The notes below the pieces were generated by a model that was given only the letters and a program-made list of their open reading frames with translations, was not told the DNA's origin and made no database searches. From assembly GCF_009014635.1 (NCBI RefSeq), contig NZ_BKCF01000006.1, positions 1 to 64,000 of the forward strand: a stretch of DNA of 64,000 nt. The letters are read 5' to 3'. The translations under genes were made by a program, and so were the position numbers. This DNA is from Patiriisocius marinistellae. GTDB taxonomy: Bacteria > Bacteroidota > Bacteroidia > Flavobacteriales > Flavobacteriaceae. This document shows positions 8,994 through 19,500 of this stretch, in pieces (positions within the stretch are counted from its first letter, which is position 1; every line of letters begins with the position of its first letter).

Positions 8994-10250
8994 ATGAAGA
9001 AAAAACTACTACTTATATTAATCATATCCATTCCACTATCACTAATAGGACAAGAAACAAGACTATGGAAAAAGTCTGCTTTTACAATTACTCCCGAAGT
9101 TTTAACTGGTATTACAGCTCCTGCAAATGATGGTTTTCCAGAAACAGATTTACATAAACAACTACTCATTACATTAGGGCGTAACCATAAAAATAATCCG
9201 CAAGAATGGGCACAACGCATTAAAGGATTAAGAACAGGAATTGGTTTTGGTATTTCAGATTTTGGTAATTTAGATAGTTTAGGTGTTGCTATAACAGTAA
9301 TTCCTCAAATTCAATTTAATGCTTTTGGTAGTGAACGATTTTCTGTAACTACTGGAATGGGTGCCTCTTATTTTACCAAAAACTACGACCCTATTACAAA
9401 TCCTAATAATAGAGCTGTAACAACAGATTATACTTGGGCATTCAGGTTATTTTTAAATTATAATTTTTTAAAAACACAATCACTTGATTGGAATATAGGC
9501 ATAGGGTATTCACATCATTCAAACGGGCATACAAAACTAGACAATCAAGGATATAATTCTTTTCTATTAAGCCTTTCGGCAGCGATTAATAATCCGTTTA
9601 AAATTTCAGAAGAAAATATTCCTATTCCTAAAAAAATAGTTGAGCATTCAAGTTATTCTTACTTCACTCTTCGTGGCGGACTAGGTTGGAATGTTCTCGC
9701 ACTGGCTTTCAATGATAATAGAGAAGTGTATTCTTTTAGTGCTGAATATGGTAAAGTCTATAATAATACTTGGAAAGTGGGGTTAGGATTAAATTATCGT
9801 TTTTACGAGCATTATTACGATTATATAAATGGTAATGAATCTTTAGTCCAGCATGGTCGAGAATTTGAGGACTTTAAAGAACACCCTGTATGGAATGCTT
9901 CAAATATTTCAGTAGCCATAAACGGCGAAGTGCTTTTAAATCATGTGGGGATTGCAGTGCAGATAGGCTATAATTTTCATAAACCCGGTTACAAAATTGA
10001 CTACCGAATTAATGAAGGTTGGGATAATACCCCAAGAGAAATCCCAGAAAGTTGGATGCTAGGAGAGTTCAATACAAAGTTTAAATTAAAACATAGAATT
10101 TCAAGCCGCATAGGGGCAAAATATTACTTTATAGGAACTACCAAACAACCTCAACATAATATTTTTATTGGCGCTCACCTTAACAGTAATCTTGGGCAAG
10201 CAGATTTTAGTGAAGTAAGTTTTGGGTATGTATATAACTTCGGAAATTAG
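8994..10250 (+). CDS. PagL-like acyloxyacyl hydrolase / outer-membrane protein
   Basis: Predicted outer-membrane beta-barrel related to lipid A 3-O-deacylase PagL. It has a signal peptide (residues 1-19, ending IGQ) and amphipathic strands throughout. A YSHHSNGHT motif near residue 172 supplies the His-x-Ser-Asn arrangement used by PagL for catalysis. At 418 residues it is more than twice the size of classical PagL; the extra C-terminal half (residues about 220-418) also looks barrel-like, ending in SFGYVYNFGN with a terminal aromatic pattern. Lipid A trimming is the family role, and activity here is an inference. It is monocistronic and divergent from the AGCS gene. The last codons contain the dispersed 10-mer. 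Confidence 0.75.
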   Translation: MKKKLLLILIISIPLSLIGQETRLWKKSAFTITPEVLTGITAPANDGFPETDLHKQLLITLGRNHKNNPQEWAQRIKGLRTGIGFGISDFGNLDSLGVAITVIPQIQFNAFGSERFSVTTGMGASYFTKNYDPITNPNNRAVTTDYTWAFRLFLNYNFLKTQSLDWNIGIGYSHHSNGHTKLDNQGYNSFLLSLSAAINNPFKISEENIPIPKKIVEHSSYSYFTLRGGLGWNVLALAFNDNREVYSFSAEYGKVYNNTWKVGLGLNYRFYEHYYDYINGNESLVQHGREFEDFKEHPVWNASNISVAINGEVLLNHVGIAVQIGYNFHKPGYKIDYRINEGWDNTPREIPESWMLGEFNTKFKLKHRISSRIGAKYYFIGTTKQPQHNIFIGAHLNSNLGQADFSEVSFGYVYNFGN

Positions 10251-10578
10251 GCAAAATTCCTATTTTTAACCTGTGTTATAAACTTCTATTTGCCTCAAGT
10301 ATTACAATTGTCCGAATGCTACAAAGTTTTGCTTTCAAACTAATTATACATACCATTACATTAAATGCCTTTGCTTTACTCTAAAGATAAATTTTAGTCT
10401 AATAGATTTTACTATTTATTTCTTTTTCTAAAAATTAAATATCCTCATAATTTGTATTTACAATTTTAACAACAACAGTAATCAATATAATATCCTTTAC
10501 ATTTCTGAATTAAAATAAAAAAGTCCCTTCCGTTTTACCGAAAGGGACTTTATCTAATTAACAATTTAAATTATACTA
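10251..10578. other. intergenic region, convergent ends
   Basis: 328 bp of AT-rich sequence between the 3' ends of the PagL-like gene and the giant adhesin gene. The only feature I see is the adhesin terminator at 10520-10551; there is no ORF of note and no obvious RNA. Confidence 0.6.
10520..10551 (-). terminator. intrinsic terminator of the giant adhesin gene
   Basis: Read on the minus strand, an AAAGTCCCTTT-type arm pairs with AAGGGACTTT around a GTAAAA-centred loop and is followed by TTTTATTTT. It lies 28 bp beyond the adhesin stop codon. Confidence 0.88.
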
Positions 10579-13500
10579 TTATCTAGCAAGTATCAATCTG
10601 TGAGTAGATACAGAATTTCCTGAAACTACATTGATTACATACACACCATCTGATAGTGAATTAAAATCTAATGATTGTGAACCTGCAGTCATTTGTAATT
10701 GCTGTACAATTTTACCTGATCCAAGTTCAATAACAGTTACATTAATCTGAGTTCCAAATTCCTGAGGAATCTTGATTGTTGCATTTCCTGAAGATGGGTT
10801 AGGATAAATCACTATACCGCTACCATTTGTTTGAATATCATCGATAGCCAATAAAATAGTTTGTGCTTCAAAAGCTCCTATATCACGTCTTCCTTCAAAT
10901 ACAGCTTGATCAATTTGATCATTAAAATTATCTGCTGGGTCACCTGCATTGTAAGCAAGACTTCCTTCTAATAGTTCATGCGTTTCAGTAACACCACCAT
11001 TGTCTTGAAGTGGTCCTAACATAGGGTCAGTCTCTTCAATATCATTAGCAGCTTCTGGAAATGCATTTGCATCATCAGTACCAATCAAGTTATAATCATT
11101 AGAAAATACATTAGGTCCTGCAACATCAGTTCCTGTGTTTGCTGTATTTAAAGCAATGATTGTATTTTTAAAGAACACATCACCATTACCAAATACACCT
11201 CCACCATTATTAGATGCAGAGTTTGTAGCAATTGTTGAAGCATTAACTTCATACCCAGAATCTGTAAAAATACCTCCACCATCGACAGCTGTGTTTCCAG
11301 AAACAGTACTTGTTAATAAAAGTCCATCACCACCATCAACTACAATACCACCTCCACGTGAAGCAGACGTATTATTTGAAATTGTTGAAGTAGAAATATT
11401 TAATGTACCTCCATTATTGTAAACACCTCCACCACCATTTGCAGCAGCAGTACCAGAAACACTATTACCATCAACTGTAGTAGTTGTTACGGTCATTACG
11501 TTTCCGTTTTGATTCCATAATGCACCTCCTTCAGCAGCAGCAGCATTATCTGAAAATAAAGCATTATCAATTGTAACTGTTCCATTTGTACCAGTTACAT
11601 GTATTGCTCCACCATTACCTGGCGCAGGCGTTCCTGCTCCACCATCTACATCGTTTTCTGAAATGTTACTATCTGAAATATCTAGGTTACCCTCAATCAT
11701 TTCAATTGCACCACCAGCTCTATTTGCTGAGTTGCTAGTAAATGATGTCCCTGAGATTGTAACATCTCCAGCCGTAGTAAATAAACCACCTCCAGAACCA
11801 GCGGCTCCAGTTGCTAAGTTATTTGTTATCGTGGTTGTCTCATCTAATGAAAGTGTTCCTCCATTATTAAAGACTCCACCACCACCATTATCTGCAGCTG
11901 CACCTTGTGCTTCATTTCCATCGATAGTCATATTTGAAACTACCATAGAACCTGAACCATTCCATAATCCACCACCTTCGCTTGCAGCAACATTTAATGT
12001 TGCAGAACCTCCAGTGATTGTTGAGTCACCAGGGCCTGTAATATGTAATCCACCACCATTTCCAGGAGCTGAACCAGCTTCATTTGCAGTCATTGTAACA
12101 TTTGTTAATGTTAACATATTTCCAGCAACAGAGTTATCTTCAATAGCTCCACCTGCTCTATTTGACCTGTTACCAGTTAATGTAGTTTCAGTTACAGTTA
12201 ATGTACCTTGATTATTTAAGATACCTCCACCAGAACCAGAAGCTCCATCAGCAACATTATCGTTAAAAGTTGCATTTGTTACTGTCATAGTACCTCCTTG
12301 GTTATACATTGCTCCACCACCTTGGTCAGCATCTGCTCCACTTGAAACATTTGCTGTAAAAGTAGTTCCATCAACATTCATTGTTCCTACGTTATTCCAG
12401 AAAGCACCACCCTCAGCAGAAGCTGTGTTATTACTGGCAGTACCGCCGTTTATCGTAGCATCACCAGCACCAGAAATATGAATTGCTCCACCATTACCTG
12501 GGCTAGTAGCTGTTGCATTACCATCAAAATCTGTATCAGTTACAGTTAATAAACTTCCTGCTATAGCAACTTCTTCAATTGCTCCACCAGCTCTCATTGA
12601 TGTATTACCATTGAATTGTGAGCCAGAAACTGTCAAAACACCTAAATTATTTAACACTGCACCACCAGAACCAGAAGCTCCGTCAGCAACATTATTATTA
12701 AATATAGCATTAGTAACAGTAATAGTTCCTGCTTCATTAAATAAAGCTCCACCACCTTGGTCTGCATCTGTACCACTTGCAACGTTTGCATCAAATGATG
12801 TTCCGTCAACAGTCATAATTCCAGCATTATTCCAAAATGCTCCACCTTCTGAAGAAGCAGTATTATTATTTGCTGTACCACCTGTAATTGTCGAATCTCC
12901 AGGTCCAGTAATGTGAAGTGCTCCACCATTACCTGGACTAGATGCTGTCGCATTTCCGTCAAAATCAACATCAGTTAATGTTAAAGTGTTTCCTGCAACA
13001 GAGTTATCTTCAATCGCACCACCAGCACGCATTGATGTATTTCCGTTAAAAGATGATGAGGTTACTGTTAAAGTTCCCAAATTATTTAGAATACCACCAC
13101 CAGAACCAGCGGCTCCATCTGCAACGTTATTATTAACTGTAGCATTTATTACTATCAAAGTACCACCTTGGTTATGCATTGCACCACCACCATTATTTGC
13201 GTCTGGTCCGCTTCCTACGTTTGCAGTAAATACGGTTCCATCAACATTCATTATTCCAACATTGTTCCAAAAAGCACCACCTTCGCGAGAAGCAGTATTA
13301 TTACTTGCTACACCTCCAGTTATGTTTGCATCTCCAGGGCCAGAAATATGGATTGCTCCACCATTACCTGGACTTGACGCTGTTGCATTACCATCAAAGT
13401 CTGTATCAGTTACAGTTAATAAACTTCCTGCTACTGCAACTTCTTCAATTGCTCCACCAGCACGCATAGATGTGTTATTGTTGATTTCAGAATTTGTTAC

Positions 13501-16500
13501 CGTAAGTGTACCCAAATTATTTAAGATACCTCCACCAGAACCAGCAGCTCCGTCAGCAATGTTATTCGTTATTGTTGCATTATCAACAACCAGTGTACCC
13601 CCTTCATTAAATATACCAGCACCACCTTGGTCTGCATCTGCTCCACTTGCTGTGTTAGCATCAATTGTTGTTCCTGTTACGGTCATATTTCCACTTCCGT
13701 TCCAAAGTCCACCACCTTCTGCAGTTGCTGTATTCGAGTTTACAGTACCATTTGTAATTGACGCATTACCTGGTCCAGTAATATGAAGTCCACCTCCATT
13801 TCCAGGGGCGTTACCTACTGTATTACTATCTAATGTTACATTAAACAAAGTAATTGTTCCAGGGCTCGTTAAAGAATTATCTTCTATACCACCACCTGCT
13901 CTATTAGCTGAGTTATTTGTAATTGTTGAATTATTGACAGTTACAGATCCTCCGTCCACATTTTGAATTCCTCCACCAGAACCAGATGTTCCAGTTGCAG
14001 TATTGTTGTCAATTGTTGAACTGTTTTGTACCATCAACGTACCACCATTATTGAAGATTGCTCCACCACCATTAGTTGCGTCGTCTCCGCCAGCAGCATT
14101 AGTCATCATCGTTGAACCATCAACTATCATTGTAGCTCCTACTTGGTTCCATAATCCGCCACCTTCACTCGCAGCATCGTTTCCAGTAATTTCTGCATCT
14201 GTTACATTTACTATCGCAGCACCAGATACGTGAATACCACCACCATTACCTGGGTTAGGTGTTCCTGCAAATCCATCTACACTATTTGTGATTAATGAAG
14301 TTCCTGTCATATTCAAAGTACCTATTACAATTTCGATACCTCCACCAGCACGGTTAGCAGCATTATTATCAATCATTCCATTAATAACAGATACCAATCC
14401 ATCTGTACTCAAAATACCTCCACCAGAACCAGATACTCCAGTTGCCGTGTTAGATTGAATAGTACCATCAATAACGCCAAGGTTACCTCCGTTGTTATAA
14501 ATACCACCTCCACCTTCACCACTTACTGCAGTGTTAATATTAACCATAGTATTAAAAACATTCATCACACTTCCAGCTTGGTTCCATAATCCACCACCTT
14601 GATTAAAAGCTTGGTTTGCTGAAACGGTACCATCATTAATAATTGTTGTTGCTACACCAGATATGTGTATTCCTCCACCATTACCTGGATTTGGAGTACC
14701 TGCTGTACCATTTACATCATTAATTGAAACTGAAGTTCCATTTAATGTTAAATTACCATCAATAATTTCAATTCCTCCACCTGCTCTATTGGCACTGTTT
14801 TGAAAAATTGTAATATCTGCAATCGTAACATCTCCTGCGGTAGATAAAATACCACCACCAGAACCAGAAGTTCCAGTTGCTAAATTATTAGCTATAGATG
14901 TACCTGTATTTATATTCAATGTTCCGCCATCGTTGTAGATTCCTCCACCACCGTTTTCGGCCATTGCTCCACTTGCTGTGTTTCCTGTAATTGTTACTCC
15001 AGTTACATTCATCGTTCCTGTACTGTTCCAAAGTCCACCACCTTCTGAACCTGCAGTATTTCCAACTACAGTTCCACCAGTAATATCTGAATTAGCACCT
15101 CCACCTACGTGAAGTCCACCACCATTACCAGGCGCTGAATTTGTAATATTTGTATTAAGAATAATATCTGTAGTAGTTAATGTTCCTCCAGCAATCTCAA
15201 TACCTCCACCTGCTCTATTTGATGTATTATTTGTTATTGTAGTTCCTGTTAAGGTTACATCTCCTCCATTACCTAAAATACCACCACCAGAACCGGCAGC
15301 TCCGTCAGCAACATTTGAGTCTATTAAGGTTGTAGCATCTACGTTTAATGTTCCGCCATCGTTGTAGATTCCTCCACCACCGTTTTCGGCCATTGCTCCA
15401 CTTGCTGTATTTCCTGTAATTGTAACTCCAGTTACATTCATAGTTCCTGTGCTATTCCAAAGTCCACCACCTTCTGAACCTGCAGTATTTCCAACTACAG
15501 TTCCACCAGTAATATCTGAATTAGCACCTCCACCTACGTGAAGTCCACCACCATTACCAGGTGCCGTGTTTGTAATATTTGCATTAAGAGTTATATCTGT
15601 AGTAGTTAATGTACCTCCAGCAATCTCAATACCTCCACCTGCTCTATTCGATGTATTATTTGTTATTATTACTTCTGATAATGTAATATCTCCACCTGTA
15701 CTATGAATACCACCACCAGAACCAGCAGTTCCATCAGCAACATTATTTACAATGTTTGTTCCACTAGCAACATCAAGTGTACCACCGTTATTAAAAATTC
15801 CACCACCACCGTTGGTAGCATCATCTCCTGAAGCTATATTTTGATCAATAAATGTATCAGCAAATAAGCCTCCTGCTGCAGGTGTTAAAATATTCATCGT
15901 ACCTCCATTGTTCCATAATCCTCCACCTTCACTGGCTGCAGAATTTGCAAGAGCAATACCACTAAATGATACCGTAGCTCCATTTCCAGTTACGTGAATA
16001 CCTCCACCATTTCCTGGATTAGCTGTACCACCTGTTACGATTCCGTTTACGTCATTGTTACTAAGGTTAACATTAATAATGTTTGCAACACCATCAATAA
16101 TCTCAATACCACCACCTGCGCGATTTGCTCCATTACTAGTAATAAAAGCTCCAGCTACTTCTACTGTTCCTGCTGTACTTAAAATACCTCCACCAGAACC
16201 AGATGTTCCAGTTGCCATATTGCCGAAGATATCAGCAAATCCAGTAAATAAATCTCCTTGTGTATTTAAAGTTCCTCCATCATTGTAGATACCTCCACCA
16301 CCTTGTTCTGGGGCATCACCTGTTGCAGTATTATTACTTATTGTATTTGAACCTGTTAGATTCATAGTTCCTGTACCATTCCATAATCCACCACCTTCAA
16401 CAGCAGTGTTATTTGTTACTGTAGCATTTGTAAATGTTGTATCTCCAGCTCCTGAAATATGATAACCACCACCATTTCCTGGGGCAGTACCACCGTTTGC

Positions 16501-19500
16501 TATATTAGCATTTAACGTTAAGTTATCAAAAGCATAAGCTTGTCCTGCTTGAGAACGAACTTCAATACCACCACCAGCTCTATTAGCTGTGTTGTTTGAA
16601 ATTGTAATTCCATCAACAGTAAGTACTCCTTCGTTAGTAAGAATACCTCCACCAGAACCAGCTGCTCCAGTTGCATTATTACCATCTATTGAAGTAGTTC
16701 CGTCAACAATTAATGTTCCCATTTCATTATAAATACCACCACCTCCTTGCTCTGGTAATGCTCCGTTAGCTTCATTATTATTAATTTGTGAATTTGTAAC
16801 AGTCATTACTCCTCCTCCATTCCATAATCCTCCACCTTCAACAGCAGTATTATTTGTTACTGTAGCATTTGTGAATGTTGTATCTCCAGGTCCCGAAATA
16901 TGGTATCCACCACCGTTTCCAGGGGCAGTACCTCCATTAGCTGTATTAGCATCAAACGTTAAATTATCAAACACAAAAGAGTCTCCTGCAACTGAACGTA
17001 TTTCTAATCCACCACCTGCTCTATTTGCCGTATTGTTTAAAAGTGTTACACCATCAATCATAAGTACTCCCGGTACTTCGTTGAGAATACCTCCACCAGA
17101 ACCAGCGGCCCCTGCAGCAGAATTTCCTGAGATTGTTGTAGCTGGCGAAACAATTAATGTTCCTCCATCATTGTAAATACCTCCACCACCATTCTCAGCG
17201 GCAGCACCGTTTGCAACGTTATTTATAATAGCAGCACCATCAACATTCATTGTTCCGCCACTATTCCATAATCCTCCACCTTCACTACCTGCAATGTTTC
17301 CATCGACTGTACCTCCAGTAATTGTTGAGTCTGCTCCCCCACCTACGTGAAGTCCTCCACCATTTCCTGGTGCAGTATTTGTTGTATTTGTATTTAACGT
17401 AATATTTGTTGTTGTTAAATTTCCGCCAGAAATTTCTATACCTCCACCTGCTCGATTGGATACATTATTTGTAACAACTGTACCATCCATTGTTACAATT
17501 CCTCCATTACTTAATAAACCACCACCAGAACCAGCAGTTCCGTCAGCAACGTTTCCATCTAAAGTTGAATTGATTACATCAAGCGTACCTCCGTTATTAA
17601 AGACACCACCACCACCATGAGTAGCAGCTGCGCCGCTTGCTGTATTATTATTTATATTTGGATTGTTAAGAACCATTGAAGAACCTGCTTGATTCCATAA
17701 TCCTCCACCTTCTTGGGCAGCAGTATTATTTTCTACATTACCACCATTAATTGCAATTGTAGCAATCCCTGATACGTGTAAACCTCCACCATTACCTGGT
17801 GCAGCTGTTGCAGGTGCATTACCTGCATTGTTATTACTAAGGTCAATATCATTTGTAGTTAAAGAACCTACAATTATCTCTATTCCACCACCAGCTCTGT
17901 TAGCTACGTTATTTACTACTTGAGTTCCAATGTCTGAAATTGTTACATCACCTGCTTCACTTAAAATTCCTCCACCAGATGCACTTCCTTGAATTGCAAG
18001 ATTGTTATTTACAGTTGAGCCTGAATTAATTAAAAGTGTACCACCTGCATTATAGATTCCACCACCACCTTGGTTAGCATCTGTTCCTGTAGCAGTATTT
18101 GAATTAATTGTAGAATTAGCTACAGTCATTGTTCCTACACCATTCCATAGACCTCCACCTTCAACAGCTGTATTTGCTGCAACGTTAGAATCTGTTATAG
18201 TCGCATTTGCATCTCCAGTTAAATGGATTGCTCCTCCGTTACCTGGTGCCATTCCACCATTTGCGATATTATTACCCAAATCACAATTTATAATACTTAA
18301 ATTTCCTCCAGCAGACATTTCAATTGCTCCCCCAGCTCTATTGGCTTGGTTTTCTTGAAAGAAACCACCAGTAGGTGCACCATCTATAATAACATTTGTA
18401 TTTGCAGCAGCAAAAATTGCTCCTCCAGAAGCTGCTCCTGTAATTGCTAAGTTTCTATTAAAATTTGTGTCTATTATATTAAGGTCGCCTCCAATAGAGA
18501 AAAGTCCACCACCACCAGTTGTTCCACCAATAGCAACATTATCATCAAAACTTACCGAATTTATAGTCATTATTCCATTACCATTCCAAAGACCTCCACC
18601 TTCAACAGCTGAGTTATTCAATACCAAACCTCCATTCATAGTAACATTTGATGCTCCAGATACGTGAAGACCACCACCATTACCAGGATTTGCTCCTAAA
18701 GTAACACCAGCATCATTTCCATCAAGTATAACATCGTTCATTTCAAAAGTACCTCCTGAAATTTCAATACCTCCACCAGCTCTTATTGCTTGATTATCTC
18801 TAAAAATAATATTATTTGCAGGTAATGCTCCGTTACTAGTTATAGTAACTGACCCACCATTACTGTGAAGACCACCTCCAGAACCAGAGGCTCCATTTGC
18901 TACATTGTTAATTACACGAGTAAGTCTAGGTACAAATCCAACTAATAAATTATTTACAATTAAATCTCCTCCATTATTAAATATACCTCCACCACCGTTA
19001 GCAGCTGAAGCTCCACTAGCAACATTTCCATCAATATCACATCCTGAAAGCGTCATAGTTCCTGTTCCATTCCATATAGCTCCACCTTCATTAGCAGCTG
19101 TATTTCTTAAAAATCTAGCAGATAACGTTGAAGATGCCGCACCAGTAATGTGAATTGCTCCTCCATTACCAGGAGGCCCTGTAACTGTATTAGTTAAAAA
19201 CACAGTATTTCCAGCAACAATTAAATTATCACTAGATTGAATCTCAATAGCGCCACCTGCTCTAGTTGCAGTATTTCTTCTAAAAGAACCACCGTTAATA
19301 TCCAAAATACCTGTACCAGTATTAAAAATTGCTCCTCCACTTCCTGGTGCACCATTTGCCGTATTATCATTAAATGAAGATCCATTAATATCAAGTGAAG
19401 TATTTTCACTATAAATAGCTCCACCATTGTCTGCAACACCATTAATAAATGTAACGTTAGTAATAGCAACATTACCAGCATTAGTTATAGTAAAAATTCT

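Larger units (their letters stand above)
11712..19255 (-). repeat. 18-copy ~444-bp tandem super-repeat within the adhesin gene
   Basis: The RAGG(G/A)(I/L)E turn recurs 18 times, at about 19255, 18776, 18333, 17890, 17445, 17012, 16571, 16111, 15635, 15206, 14776, 14342, 13894, 13454, 13020, 12584, 12147 and 11713. Spacing is 429-479 bp with a mean near 444 bp. Copies 14-16 share the variant SMRAGGAIE, pointing to local duplication of sub-blocks. The coordinates mark the first and last copies of this landmark. Confidence 0.9.

Noticed and set aside
11712-19255. Regular spacing of repeats resembling a CRISPR array
   Set aside because: The unit is ~444 bp, in frame, codes for conserved Gly-rich turns and has no short identical palindromic repeats or unique spacers.
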